Assembly: GCA_017617235.1 (NCBI GenBank)
Contig: JAFZWQ010000050.1
Span: 1-45,188 of the forward strand
Origin: Bacteroidaceae bacterium
GTDB lineage: Bacteria; Bacteroidota; Bacteroidia; Bacteroidales; Bacteroidaceae
Direction: 5' to 3'
Length of the DNA: 45,188 nt
How positions within the stretch are numbered: position 1 is the stretch's first letter; every line of letters starts with the position of its first letter. Shown one piece after another: positions 7,715 to 16,247 of this stretch. Both the position numbers and the translations under genes were made by a program. Below the pieces are notes generated by a model. It saw only the letters and a list, made by a program, of their open reading frames with translations. It had not been told where the DNA came from and did no database searches.

Positions 7715-8560
7715 ATGAAGACCCTGAAATTACTGTTTTTGGCCACATTGCCCTTCTTTTTCAGTTCATGCCTGGTCACACGTAAGAAATATGACATTGC
7801 CGAGTCAGGAAGACTGGCTGCACTCTTCAGTCGTGACAGTGTGAACGATTTGCTTTCCAACAATCGGGCTGCTTATGCAAACCTCGAAAAATTATTCAAT
7901 GGTTTGAAGCAAGACACGGCTCAGTTGCGTAGTGGCATCCGTAACTATCAATCGTTGCTTAATGCCAACAAGAACGAACGCGATCAACTGACGAATCAGC
8001 TCAACGATAAGCTGAAGGAGTTGAATGAAAGTGCTGAGACCATCCGACAGCTTCGAGCTGTTATCGACGAGCAGAACTCTCGCGTGAAGTCGCTGCTTGA
8101 TAATGTGAAGTCCGCACTTACCGGATTCAGTAGCGACGAGTTGACCGTTCGCGAAGAAAATGGAAAGGTTTACGTGGCTATGAGTGATAAGCTGCTCTTC
8201 GAATCTGGTAGTGCAACGGTGAACGACTTGGGTAAATCGGCTCTGGGCAAACTGGCTAACGTGCTGAACCGCCAGACGGACATCGATGTTTACATCGAAG
8301 GACACACCGATTCCGTACCCATCAAGACGGCTGTCTTCAAGGACAATTGGGACCTCTCCGTTATTCGTGCTACCAGCGTAGTGCGCATACTTACAGAGAC
8401 TTACGGTGTCAGCCCGTTACAGATTCAGCCCTGTGGACGCAGCGAATTCAAACCCGTCGACACCAACAAAACTCCTGAGGGACGTGCCCGCAATCGTCGT
8501 ACGGAAATCATCATTGCACCCAAGTTGGATAAGCTGTACGACCTGATTACAGCACAATAA
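7715..8560 (+). CDS. OmpA-family peptidoglycan-binding lipoprotein
   Basis: A 281-residue outer-membrane lipoprotein that probably tethers the outer membrane to peptidoglycan. Seen: a lipoprotein signal (MKTLKLLFLATLPFFFSSC, lipidated Cys about 19), a long polar helical region about residues 50-135 with spaced leucines that looks like a coiled coil, and a C-terminal OmpA/Pal-like domain about 150-275 with DVYIEGHTDSVPI, NWDLSVIRATSVVRIL and TPEGRARNRRTEIII; the conserved Asp and Arg of the diaminopimelate-binding motif are present. The gene stands alone, 150 bases after deoC, and converges on the polyprenyl synthase gene. Confidence 0.9.
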   Translation: MKTLKLLFLATLPFFFSSCLVTRKKYDIAESGRLAALFSRDSVNDLLSNNRAAYANLEKLFNGLKQDTAQLRSGIRNYQSLLNANKNERDQLTNQLNDKLKELNESAETIRQLRAVIDEQNSRVKSLLDNVKSALTGFSSDELTVREENGKVYVAMSDKLLFESGSATVNDLGKSALGKLANVLNRQTDIDVYIEGHTDSVPIKTAVFKDNWDLSVIRATSVVRILTETYGVSPLQIQPCGRSEFKPVDTNKTPEGRARNRRTEIIIAPKLDKLYDLITAQ

Positions 8561-8587
8561 AAAAGAAGAGCGTCTTTACAACGCTCT
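8559..8587 (-). terminator. Terminator of the polyprenyl synthase gene
   Basis: A perfect 7-bp stem (AGAGCGT at 8567-8573, ACGCTCT at 8581-8587, 7-base loop) is followed on the minus strand by a T-rich run (complement of 8559-8566). The stem contains the last codons and the loop holds the stop codon of the minus-strand gene, so the coding end and the terminator are the same bases. Confidence 0.7.
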
Positions 8588-9553
8588 GCCTACAACAAAT
8601 TGAACATAGGATAACAGGGATTCGGCAATGTCCGGATTCCTGTTTTCTTGTGTAAGCATGGCGGCAGCTTGGCGCGCCAGGTTGTACATATTTTTTTCGG
8701 TATATTCTATGCCGCCCTGTTCGTGGGTGAATGTAACCAGACGGGTCACTTCTTCGTCGCTGGCCTCTCCCCTACGCACCTTGATGGCTAAATCCATCAT
8801 CGCCGCATCGTTGGTCGAAAGCAGGGCGTGGATGACGGGCAGAGTCAGCTTTCCCTCCTTCATATCGTTGCCACTTGGCTTGCCCGTATCGTGCTGATTA
8901 TCATAGTCTAACAAGTCATCGCGCATCTGGAAGCATAGGCCCACCATTTGTCCATATTCTGCCATCCGGCGAATCTCCTCTTCCCCACCCCCAGCCAGCA
9001 TGGCGCCAGCCTTGGCACAGGTCTCGAATAGCGAGGCGGTCTTCTTTCGGATTACTTCGTAGAAATCGTCCTCAGATACGCTTGTCTTGTCAAGATTTGC
9101 GAGTTGCAACAGTTCACCATCCGACAGCGTTTGACCCAGTTCGGAAACCCACGTCACTACCCTATTCGAACCCGTTGCAGCCGAATGGTACAGCGCTTTC
9201 GACAGCAGGAAATCGCCCACCAGAACAGCCGCCTGGTTGTTCAGCAAGGCATTCACCGACTTCTGTCCACGCCGACGGTCACTCTCGTCCACCACATCAT
9301 CGTGCACCAGGCTGGCCGTATGCAACAGTTCCAGGGCAACGGCAGCATGCAGCACCTCCTGACCCACTTGCCCCACATAACGGGCCGCCAGCAGCACCAG
9401 CATGGGACGCATCATCTTTCCTTGCCGTTGCAACAGATGATTCAGGGCCAACTGCAGCAGCGGATTTTCCGTCTGCAACGTCTCCTCGAATATCCGTCGG
9501 TAGGCTTTCAGCTCAGCCTCAATGGGTTGTCTTATTTCTGCCAGTTTATCCAT
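8576..9553 (-). CDS. ispB: Polyprenyl diphosphate synthase (all-trans)
   Basis: Long-chain trans-prenyl diphosphate synthase that extends FPP with IPP; in Bacteroidales the product supplies the menaquinone side chain used by fumarate reductase. The 325-residue protein shows both aspartate-rich motifs: LVHDDVVDESDRRRG (first, DDxxD-like) and FQMRDDLLDYDN (second), plus GKMMRPMLVLLAARY. The start is set at 9553 (MDKLAEIRQPIE): a longer open frame to 9646 would add 31 unrelated residues and lies upstream of a -7 box at 9572-9579. Chain length (hepta- or octaprenyl) cannot be read from sequence, so the symbol is by family only. Confidence 0.9.
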   Translation of the reverse strand: MDKLAEIRQPIEAELKAYRRIFEETLQTENPLLQLALNHLLQRQGKMMRPMLVLLAARYVGQVGQEVLHAAVALELLHTASLVHDDVVDESDRRRGQKSVNALLNNQAAVLVGDFLLSKALYHSAATGSNRVVTWVSELGQTLSDGELLQLANLDKTSVSEDDFYEVIRKKTASLFETCAKAGAMLAGGGEEEIRRMAEYGQMVGLCFQMRDDLLDYDNQHDTGKPSGNDMKEGKLTLPVIHALLSTNDAAMMDLAIKVRRGEASDEEVTRLVTFTHEQGGIEYTEKNMYNLARQAAAMLTQENRNPDIAESLLSYVQFVVGRAL

Positions 9554-9571
9554 TTTCTCGCAATTCCAATG

Positions 9572-9579
9572 CAAAAATA
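9572..9579 (-). promoter_or_regulatory. Probable -7 box of the polyprenyl synthase gene
   Basis: On the minus strand TATTTTTG fits TAnnTTTG; only a weak ATTG is seen upstream at 9602-9605. The start of transcription would be near 9566, 13 bases before the chosen ATG. Confidence 0.45.
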
Positions 9580-9737
9580 CGAAATTATCCTCAAATAAAC
9601 CCAATTCTTGTGTTCCGCATTTCGCTTTTATTTGAAAAAATATCAACTCCCGTGTTTTCTTCTCCTCTCGCCGCCCCTGTTCAATTCCTAAATCATGCTT
9701 AACGAACTTAACCTTTGCTAACTTCCTCCCGTTAATA

Positions 9738-9769
9738 TTTGTTACTTTGCGGATTATTCCCTAAATTTG
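9738..9769 (+). promoter_or_regulatory. Bacteroidetes promoter of the secreted orphan
   Basis: TTTG (9738-9741), 20 bases, TAAATTTG (9762-9769): a full match to the consensus. Transcription would start near 9776, about 50 bases before the ATG at 9825. Confidence 0.75.
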
Positions 9770-9824
9770 CGAAGTAGGACATAAATCCCAATAGTAATTT
9801 TATATACTATACATAGCATTAAAA

Positions 9825-10796
9825 ATGAAAAAGAGGTTTTTTGTGATAACATTTTTATTATCAATGGTGCTAACCTGTTTTTGTCAAATAGGGACTACTA
9901 ATGTTGCCCAGCCTATCAAGGAGGACATAACAGAAATAGTTTTTGATAGTACAAGAAATTATTGGGGTAGAGTAAATATAAGCAGTTATACAGGTCAATT
10001 ATTATTTGTCCTACCTCAAGCAAAAGGACTTGAAAAATGGGGCTATAGTAATTTTAAGCCAATTGATTATAACCATTCTTCTTACGAAAACGTACATTAT
10101 GGAAGAAATTCCGAAGCAAGTGAATATAACACAAAATATGAGGATCTTGCAAACAAATACTTTCATGTGGATAGTGTTGTCCGTTATAAAAATAAGCTTT
10201 TATCATTGGAAGACGATAACATATTCTACCTGACGGAAAAGGACAACCCTGCAAATCGTTGTTGTTTTGTTTATGACTCAGAATATAAACACAACTTCCC
10301 ATTTATGGTTGTTTCTCATTTTAATTATCTAAAAAACAAATTCATTGGAAAAAAGTTTATTATTGCAGGACACTTACTAAAAATGCATGATATCATTACT
10401 GGTAACCATATAGTAATTTCCAATGAAACTAAAGTATTTTGGACTGTCATGGATATTACTATTGTCAATGACGATAATCGAAAACTTAGTGTGATTGTTA
10501 CGAATAGAGATATGACGTCATGCGTTTCTATAGATAATTTTGAAGATGCACTAAATCTAGATGGAAGAAGGCAGATATTTGAAAAGAACGAGTGGGACAA
10601 GCTGGTATTAACTTATGGATTACCAATGATGCAAACAGTTATGTCGAGGAAAATCAAAGTTGGTATGCCATCAAAATTGTTAATTATGTCTTGGGGAAAG
10701 CCAGATAGAATTCATTCTGCTTCATACGGTGATCAATATGTATATGGGAATCAGTATGTGTATGTAAAAAAGGGGAAAATAACATCTTGGAATTGA
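9825..10796 (+). CDS. AT-rich secreted protein of unknown function with a BamE-like C-terminus
   Basis: I do not recognise this 323-residue protein. It has a signal peptide (MKKRFFVITFLLSMVLTCFC), no membrane helices after it and many Tyr, Asn and Lys residues. The last ~50 residues (KVGMPSKLLIMSWGKPDRIH, then a Tyr-rich strand and KKGKITSW) follow the pattern of BamE/SmpA-like domains (G-M-x...-W-G-x-P...Y-x-x-x-G-K-I). Base use differs strongly from its neighbours: much more A/T and many TTA, AAA and AAT codons, a sign of recent acquisition. It has its own promoter (9738-9769) and is followed by a long inverted repeat (10814-10866). No mobile genes flank it. Confidence 0.75.
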   Translation: MKKRFFVITFLLSMVLTCFCQIGTTNVAQPIKEDITEIVFDSTRNYWGRVNISSYTGQLLFVLPQAKGLEKWGYSNFKPIDYNHSSYENVHYGRNSEASEYNTKYEDLANKYFHVDSVVRYKNKLLSLEDDNIFYLTEKDNPANRCCFVYDSEYKHNFPFMVVSHFNYLKNKFIGKKFIIAGHLLKMHDIITGNHIVISNETKVFWTVMDITIVNDDNRKLSVIVTNRDMTSCVSIDNFEDALNLDGRRQIFEKNEWDKLVLTYGLPMMQTVMSRKIKVGMPSKLLIMSWGKPDRIHSASYGDQYVYGNQYVYVKKGKITSWN

Positions 10797-10813
10797 GCCT
10801 GCTATTTTCTTGA

Positions 10814-10866
10814 GACAGGCACTTGATTGATTTTCCGAATCGCATAGATTTCGTCAAGTGCCTGTC
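10814..10866. terminator. Long inverted repeat after the secreted orphan
   Basis: Perfect 13-bp arms GACAGGCACTTGA (10814-10826) and TCAAGTGCCTGTC (10854-10866) enclose 27 bases. It lies between convergent genes and may end transcription, but there is no T-run after it, so it could also be a remnant of a small mobile element. Confidence 0.5.
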
Positions 10867-10900
10867 CTTGTGATTCTCTTTAATATGATTGGGTGTAATA

Positions 10901-11416
10901 TTACTCCTGCTTCACCCAGATGAGTTTGCTGGTGTCGTAACCGCGTCGCTGGGCTTCGTTGAGGATTAGTGCCTTGGCCTCGTCAGAGAGGCGGGGCGTG
11001 CGGGAGAGAATCCACAGGTATTTGTCGCTGCCACTGCCGATAAGGGCGTACTGATAATCGGCAGCGAGTAGCATGACGCGGTAGTCGGCATAGAACGGAC
11101 CGAAGAAGGAAACGCGGAGCAGGGCAGGGGTGTCGGTCAGTTTGGCCTTGCCCTTCGCTTCCTTGGGCTTACCATCCTTGATGCCCGTGTTCAGCACACT
11201 TACCTTGCCGTCCTCGCGAAGCGTGTAGTTGGCCTTTGTATACTCCACGCCACGCTCAAAACGGTGGTCGAAGCGGGCAATCTCGTACCAGTCGCCGAGG
11301 TAGCGGTTCAGGTCGAGGTCCGACACTACAGAGTTATCCACGGTCAGTTTCGTGCTGCATCCCGTCAGCAGACTGGCTATTAGTGTGACCACCACGATAA
11401 ATAATACTTTCTTCAT
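10901..11416 (-). CDS. blc: Lipocalin family lipoprotein (Blc-like)
   Basis: Outer-membrane lipocalin of the Blc/apolipoprotein D type, which binds lysophospholipids or fatty acids in the envelope. Seen in the 171-residue product: lipoprotein signal MKKVLFIVVVTLIASLLTGC, the lipocalin GxW motif DLNRYLGDWYEIARFDHRFE, the YTLREDGKVSVLN strand, YRVMLLAADYQYALIG and YLWILSRTPRLS. The longer reading from 11428 adds four residues, but the promoter at 11438-11469 would start transcription near 11432, leaving almost no leader for that start; the ATG at 11416 is therefore preferred. The gene is monocistronic. Confidence 0.92.
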   Translation of the reverse strand: MKKVLFIVVVTLIASLLTGCSTKLTVDNSVVSDLDLNRYLGDWYEIARFDHRFERGVEYTKANYTLREDGKVSVLNTGIKDGKPKEAKGKAKLTDTPALLRVSFFGPFYADYRVMLLAADYQYALIGSGSDKYLWILSRTPRLSDEAKALILNEAQRRGYDTSKLIWVKQE

Positions 11417-11437
11417 CTTTTCAGTCATTTATATCGG

Positions 11438-11469
11438 CAAAGTTACGAATAGTTATTGGTATTCGCAAA
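11438..11469 (-). promoter_or_regulatory. Bacteroidetes promoter of the lipocalin gene
   Basis: On the minus strand TTTG (11466-11469), 20 bases, TAACTTTG (11438-11445): a full consensus match. Transcription would start about 15 bases before the ATG at 11416. Confidence 0.78.
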
Positions 11470-11601
11470 TCTGATATGCTTTTTAAAGGAACGTAGTCGG
11501 CTTGTATGACCAGTTGTGCAAAATGGTTGCCCCTGCTATCCTCACGGACGGCAGGGGGCTTGCACGTGCTTACTAACAAAATCTGTTCATGAAAAACAGT
11601 A

Positions 11602-14562
11602 TTATTTCTTTTTGGGTACCTTGCTCCATTGGTAGGTGAGATGGAGCATGAGATAGCGGGGTAGGGTGTTTCGGATGGTTTCGGTGCGTCCTTGTCCGTT
11701 GATGAAGATGCTGGTAGAGGAGAGTTGACCAAGGATGTCGAAGCCTTCGAGGCGGGCAACAAGGGTACCACCGGCTTTCTTGCCGAAAGGATTGAGGAAG
11801 GAACGGGTGATAGAGGCATTCCATACTATATCATCGCGGTTCATCGACCTATCGCCATAACCCCGACGTGAGAACATTTTGAGGTCGGTGGCCAGCGTGA
11901 ATCCTTGCAACCATCTTGGTGCCTTGGAGCCTTCCTCGCGTTTGAAGTTATAGTTCATCGTAATGCCGTACTGGTAGTTATAGGCATTAATTGTCTCTAT
12001 GGTATGTTCCTCGTTCGTCGTGTGACGGTACTCGAAGTTGGTGGGCAGACCCAATGTCAAATCACGCCAAGTATATGAGAGTGTCAGTCGGTTCTCAAGG
12101 AAATAATTGTTGACATGCGAGAGCCCATTCAGAATATCCACGTTTCGGCTGTAGTCGCCGTGCGTGTAGATGTTCATCATCAGGCGGCGGGGCTTGTCGA
12201 GCGGCATGTTATAGAAGTTGAAGAAGTAGGTTTGCCAATTGCCTTCGACATTCTCAGGGCGATAGGTGGTAATTCCTGTTGTGGCATCGTAGCTTTGTCC
12301 CTGCGAAACCTGATGACGGAAGAAACGGAGACCTCCACCGAATCGTTCCGATATGCGCTTCTCACGCCAGTTCCGATTGATTCCGAACTGCATACGATGG
12401 TTGGTGGCACCACGCAAGTTAGGATTACCATAGCGTCGTATCAAGGGATTCTCGTTGTTTAGGATGTTCACCTTCTGGAACAGGTCAGGCGTCTGGAACT
12501 CAATACCATAGAAATAGTCGAACGACTGTGACCAGTTGTCCCAGGCATACTGAACATGCAGTTCGGGCGACATCGTCCAGCAATGTTGCACCAGAGTCGT
12601 ATCGGTGTAGGCACTATGATAATGCAGACGTTCGTTCACATTGTAGAAGTGCATCTGATAATAGACCCGGGCATACTTCCCATTCTTATCGTATGAATAG
12701 CCTGGGGTGAGTGCTACGCGGTTCTCCACGCGACGGTGCATACGGTCGTAGGCGTTCTGCAGGTCCAGCGTATCGGCTAGAAACACATCGTTTGTATTGT
12801 CGCGTTGTCGGTAGAGGAAACGGTACTCGGCATAGAGGTATGGACCATTGAGCCAGCTGATGCGGTAGTTGGGTGCTACAGACACATTTACGTCACTTGA
12901 TGGGGTGGAAGAGTGGCGGTTCAGTATGCTGTTCAGCGAGGGCGTGAGCTCGTAGCGTAGTTGCTGCTTCGAAGTGCTGTGACTGCGTCCACGGTTGTAC
13001 GAGGCATTGAAATCAACCCCTGCATTGTCGCCAGACGCCAGTTTCTTGGTCAGATAGTTGTCGGTCTCTGCGGTGAGGTTATTTCCATCGCTGTTGGCAT
13101 TCTGCAGGTTACTGTTGATGAGCGTCTGTTGCATCTCGGTACTGAGTGTGGCGGAGAACACGCTATCTAATATGGCCGTGGTGCTCCCGTATTTGGAGGG
13201 GTCGCTGCTAAACTGCGCCGAACGGGTGCGTGTGTTGTTGTCGTAGGGGTTGTACTTAAAGAATGATGAGGAGAAAAGGAAGAAGGGCTTGTTCAGTTGG
13301 AAGATGTTCGTCGCACTAAGACTGAAATCATTATTGCGATGATAGTACGTCTGCCGGTTGAAGGTGGAGGCGGCATTGGTGTGAAACTGCTCGGCGTTGG
13401 TCAGCGTTTGGTTTGTCGATTGTTTCCATTGCACACTCACTTGTGCATTCTCCTTCCACTTCTTATCTTTCTCTTCGATAAATAAATCAGCACCTGCCAT
13501 ACGTTGTTCCTGTAATCCCTCTGGTGCATTGCTGGGTTCCCATTCGCCGTTACTTCCTGGTCGTCGGCTTTCGTTCACATTGTTTGCATTGCCATAAATG
13601 GAAAGGCGCGAATTGTTGGTGTAGCGCAGAGCGAAGAAGCGACCCAGATAACGAACAGCCCCCCTGTCGTTTCCCGAGGGAGACAGGTTACTCAGGCCAT
13701 CTCCTCCCCTCGGGGAGGTCGGGTAGGGGCTGGCCGCTCCTTCCACATTGGCTATCCAGCCTTGGTTGTATTCCTTCTTTAGTTGTACATCCATTACGAA
13801 GTGCTTCTTCTCGTAGTCGCGTCCCAGATATTCGCTCAGTTCCGTGCTTTTGTGGTAGGTTTGCACCTTCTGCACCGTATAGGCAGGCAGGTTGTCGAGC
13901 ATCACTTTATTATTTCCCTTGAAGAAGTCTTTGCCGTTTAGCATCAGTTCCTCTACCTGCTCGCCCTGTACGAATATCCGTCCGTCGTCCTTCAACTCTA
14001 CACCGTCCATCTGACGGATGAGTGCATCCAACATCGACCCCTCGGGTAGATTGAAGGCATCGGCATTGAAGGTTATCGTATCACCTCGATACGTCATCTT
14101 TATCTTCGTTGCTTTTATCACCACTTCTTTCAGAGAGTCTGCCATTTCCCCCATTAAGGTGGGCTTTTTCTTCATATAGTGCCACGGGGCATCAAAGTAG
14201 TCGTTTCGGGCAATGTGGCGTATAGCGTAGTTGACGTATGTAGTCTCGTAGTCGGGATGCTCGGCACGGATGATGTACTGCTGCTCGCGTGCAGGAATTT
14301 TGAAGCGGTAGAGATAGTCGTCCTTGCCACGACCTGACCACTGTTTGAACACATGCATGGTATCAACTACGGTGCTATCTTCCTTCATCAGCGTTATCAG
14401 CACATCGGGAATGCCGATACGCGTCAGAGAGTTCTTTACATGTCCATAAAGGGCGATGGTGCGTTCCTTCTTCAGCGAATCGTTTTTCTCCTTTTCCTGT
14501 GCCGACAAGGGCATAGCGAGGGTGGCCATCAGGGTGATGGCCACTAAACTGATATGTTTCAT
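11602..14562 (-). CDS. Outer-membrane beta-barrel protein with carboxypeptidase-like N-terminal domain
   Basis: A 986-residue outer-membrane protein of the TonB-dependent-receptor-like class common in Bacteroidetes. Seen: signal peptide ending PLSAQ; an N-terminal beta-sandwich (about 35-120, ALYGHVKNSLTRIGIPDVLI), a plug-like region (about 145-250, EVVIKATKIKMTYRGDTITF, GVELKDDGRIFVQGEQVEEL) and a long C-terminal barrel rich in aromatic strand ends, finishing HLTYQWSKVPKKK. No TonB box was recognised. Residues about 277-300 are encoded by the GC-rich palindromic repeat (13660-13733) and interrupt the first barrel strands. It lies 15 bases after the small secreted protein gene, so it shares the TTTGCA-controlled promoter at 15119-15150. 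The substrate is unknown; import of a peptide or metal compound is only a guess. Confidence 0.85.
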   Translation of the reverse strand: MKHISLVAITLMATLAMPLSAQEKEKNDSLKKERTIALYGHVKNSLTRIGIPDVLITLMKEDSTVVDTMHVFKQWSGRGKDDYLYRFKIPAREQQYIIRAEHPDYETTYVNYAIRHIARNDYFDAPWHYMKKKPTLMGEMADSLKEVVIKATKIKMTYRGDTITFNADAFNLPEGSMLDALIRQMDGVELKDDGRIFVQGEQVEELMLNGKDFFKGNNKVMLDNLPAYTVQKVQTYHKSTELSEYLGRDYEKKHFVMDVQLKKEYNQGWIANVEGAASPYPTSPRGGDGLSNLSPSGNDRGAVRYLGRFFALRYTNNSRLSIYGNANNVNESRRPGSNGEWEPSNAPEGLQEQRMAGADLFIEEKDKKWKENAQVSVQWKQSTNQTLTNAEQFHTNAASTFNRQTYYHRNNDFSLSATNIFQLNKPFFLFSSSFFKYNPYDNNTRTRSAQFSSDPSKYGSTTAILDSVFSATLSTEMQQTLINSNLQNANSDGNNLTAETDNYLTKKLASGDNAGVDFNASYNRGRSHSTSKQQLRYELTPSLNSILNRHSSTPSSDVNVSVAPNYRISWLNGPYLYAEYRFLYRQRDNTNDVFLADTLDLQNAYDRMHRRVENRVALTPGYSYDKNGKYARVYYQMHFYNVNERLHYHSAYTDTTLVQHCWTMSPELHVQYAWDNWSQSFDYFYGIEFQTPDLFQKVNILNNENPLIRRYGNPNLRGATNHRMQFGINRNWREKRISERFGGGLRFFRHQVSQGQSYDATTGITTYRPENVEGNWQTYFFNFYNMPLDKPRRLMMNIYTHGDYSRNVDILNGLSHVNNYFLENRLTLSYTWRDLTLGLPTNFEYRHTTNEEHTIETINAYNYQYGITMNYNFKREEGSKAPRWLQGFTLATDLKMFSRRGYGDRSMNRDDIVWNASITRSFLNPFGKKAGGTLVARLEGFDILGQLSSTSIFINGQGRTETIRNTLPRYLMLHLTYQWSKVPKKK
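13660..13733 (-). repeat. GC-rich palindromic repeat inside the outer-membrane protein gene
   Basis: Contains the stem CCTCCCC-TC-GGGGAGG (13703-13718) and a tail GGGTAGGGGC like the copies at 40744-40776 and 38687-38717, plus a second part with a CCTGTC/GACAGG pair. On the minus strand it is read in frame as SPYPTSPRGGDG and NLSPSGNDRGAV. Confidence 0.75.
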
Positions 14563-14577
14563 AAAGTTTAGGGAAAC

Positions 14578-15069
14578 TTACTTGAACATATGCTGCTTGA
14601 TGAGTTGCTGTTCATCGTCGGACGTGTCCTTCATCTTGCAGCGATCCACGATGCACTTCGTCACCTTATCGGGCAAGGTGACTTTCTTCCAAATGTCGTG
14701 ACGAGTAAACCATGTGCCTTTGTACGTATTCTTGTCCGTCAGGATAACAGCGTCCTTAAGGGTAGGACGTCCCATTTCCACATACCAACCATCCTTAAAG
14801 GAATAGGTGCCGTATTCATGTGGATAAATCACGAGCTGCCCATCTTTTTTCAAGACAATCTCGGCACAGGCGTACTCACCGTCTGGACCATAGTATTTGA
14901 ATTGCGTGTATCCCTTCTCCTTGCCACACTTGATTACTTTCTCACCTTCCCATTGCATCGATTCCATAATCCAGGTACCGATGATTTCTTTGTCGGGAAC
15001 TTGGCTCTTTTGAGCATTCATACTGACTGTGCACATGAGCAACAGCGCCATCGTAAGCATCTTTTTCAT
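14578..15069 (-). CDS. Small secreted protein, lipocalin-like, function unknown
   Basis: A 163-residue exported protein with a signal peptide ending SMNAQ. The body begins EIIGTWIMESMQWEGEKV and continues with alternating strands (GYTQFKYYGPDG, QLVIYPHEYGTYSFKDG), a pattern of small lipocalin-like beta-barrels such as the DUF4488 group; this assignment is a guess from the GTW start and strand pattern. It is the first gene of the second transcription unit of the 11.6-17.3 kb locus, 15 bases before the outer-membrane protein gene. Its promoter is flanked upstream by four TTTGCA boxes with 11-bp phasing. It could present or bind the ligand handled by the barrel; no evidence fixes this. Confidence 0.72.
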   Translation of the reverse strand: MKKMLTMALLLMCTVSMNAQKSQVPDKEIIGTWIMESMQWEGEKVIKCGKEKGYTQFKYYGPDGEYACAEIVLKKDGQLVIYPHEYGTYSFKDGWYVEMGRPTLKDAVILTDKNTYKGTWFTRHDIWKKVTLPDKVTKCIVDRCKMKDTSDDEQQLIKQHMFK

Positions 15070-15118
15070 AGTCGTAAGATTAAGTTTTGTGAGTTAATGA
15101 GTTTTAAGTTTGTGAGGG

Positions 15119-15150
15119 CAAAGTTAGAGATGCTATTTCGAACAGCCAAG
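15119..15150 (-). promoter_or_regulatory. Promoter of the secreted protein/outer-membrane protein unit
   Basis: On the minus strand the -7 box is a perfect TAACTTTG (15119-15126) and the -33 element is a weak CTTG (15147-15150), 20 bases away. A weak -33 beside phased upstream boxes is what an activator-dependent promoter looks like. Confidence 0.7.
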
Positions 15151-15158
15151 ACTTTCGG

Positions 15159-15197
15159 TTTGCATCTCCTTTGCATCGCATTTGCATCTCCTTTGCA
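15159..15197 (-). promoter_or_regulatory. Four TTTGCA operator boxes, 11-bp period
   Basis: TTTGCA (TGCAAA on the transcribed orientation) at 15159, 15170, 15181 and 15192, exactly 11 bp apart, so all four face the same side of the helix. The first box begins 33 bp from the outer edge of the -7 box, the same distance as in the regulator promoter (17299-17355). Confidence 0.75.
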
Positions 15198-15204
15198 GCG
15201 TGTT

Positions 15205-16239
15205 TCATTCTTCGAATATCTTTGTGAGTTCCTTTTCTATTTCTTTGCCACGAAGACCACGGGCGAGGATAGTGCCATCGGGAGCGAAAAGGATGATTTC
15301 AGGGATGCCGCTGATGCCGTAAGTATTGGTGGCAATTTTCTGTGAGTTAATAATTTGCGGATAGGGAATCTTATGTTCCTTAATGGCTTTCAATGTGGAT
15401 TCGGGCTTGTCGCTGACGGCAATGCCGAGTACCTCCAGTCCCTTTTCCTTATAATTCTCGTAGGCGGCGATAATGTTGGGAATCTCCTGAAGACAAGGGC
15501 CGCACCACGAAGCCCAGAAATCGACGAGTACATATTGACCGCGCCCCACATAATCGCTAAGGCGAATGGTCTTGCTGTCGTATTCCACAGCGAAATCTAC
15601 GAACTTGTCCCCGACAGCGGTGGGCGGAAGTGCCATCAGGCGTTCTAATCTCCTTTGAATACGGTAATCGGCCTTCCCATCAGCGGCAAGAGAAAGGATA
15701 AGCTTCTTCTCTGTTGTCGCGGGCAGGTCTATGGGAGATGCCATCAACAGTAACGCAACTCCAAGCGCATCGTCACGATGCTGCTCTATCAACGATATAT
15801 ACTTGCTTCTCGCTTCGTCGCCATCTTCTTCTGCCATCTTGTAGATTTCAGCTCTTTTCTCACAAAACAACTCATTCATGGGCATCCCCGTCATCTTACC
15901 TTTGGAGTAATTGAAAGTTCCTGCTTCAAGGATGAAGGACATGGTGGCTGTGTCTGTTTTCTCGCCATTTAAGTAGGGAATCTTCAGTTCGGAATATTGG
16001 GGTTTGTCCACATGCCCCGTGAAAAAGAATGAACCTTCATGAATAGCACTTTTCTGTTGAATACCCACCCTATGATTTGCGTCATTCTCGAGAATGACAG
16101 AGTCGAGGTCGTTCAAACTCTCCACAAGTGCTCCGACGAAAGGGGACAAGTCGCCACTGATAGTATAGTTGTTTTCTTGTCCCCTGCCTACAATTACGAC
16201 GAGGGCAAGCAGGGCGGCTGTGATAATGGTTTTCTTCAT
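15205..16239 (-). CDS. TlpA-like thioredoxin-fold protein with DUF4369-like N-terminal domain
   Basis: A 344-residue exported thiol-disulfide oxidoreductase of the Bacteroidetes TlpA type. Seen: signal peptide ending VGRGQ, an N-terminal beta-sandwich (about 24-110) resembling DUF4369, a helical linker, and a C-terminal thioredoxin domain with the active site ASWCGPC (Cys about 246 and 249), the cis-proline SGIPEIILF and FAPDGTILARG. Such proteins work in the periplasm as reductants or lipid-anchored redoxins. It begins 8 bases after the regulator gene, so both come from the promoter at 17299-17330. This association suggests that the system senses or repairs a thiol/redox state, an inference only. 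Confidence 0.9.
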   Translation of the reverse strand: MKKTIITAALLALVVIVGRGQENNYTISGDLSPFVGALVESLNDLDSVILENDANHRVGIQQKSAIHEGSFFFTGHVDKPQYSELKIPYLNGEKTDTATMSFILEAGTFNYSKGKMTGMPMNELFCEKRAEIYKMAEEDGDEARSKYISLIEQHRDDALGVALLLMASPIDLPATTEKKLILSLAADGKADYRIQRRLERLMALPPTAVGDKFVDFAVEYDSKTIRLSDYVGRGQYVLVDFWASWCGPCLQEIPNIIAAYENYKEKGLEVLGIAVSDKPESTLKAIKEHKIPYPQIINSQKIATNTYGISGIPEIILFAPDGTILARGLRGKEIEKELTKIFEE

Positions 16240-16247
16240 ATTTATTC

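Noticed and set aside
11334-11342. DnaA-box-like TTATCCACG near 11334
   Set aside because: A single site, one mismatch, inside the lipocalin gene; an origin would need a cluster and an AT-rich unwinding region.
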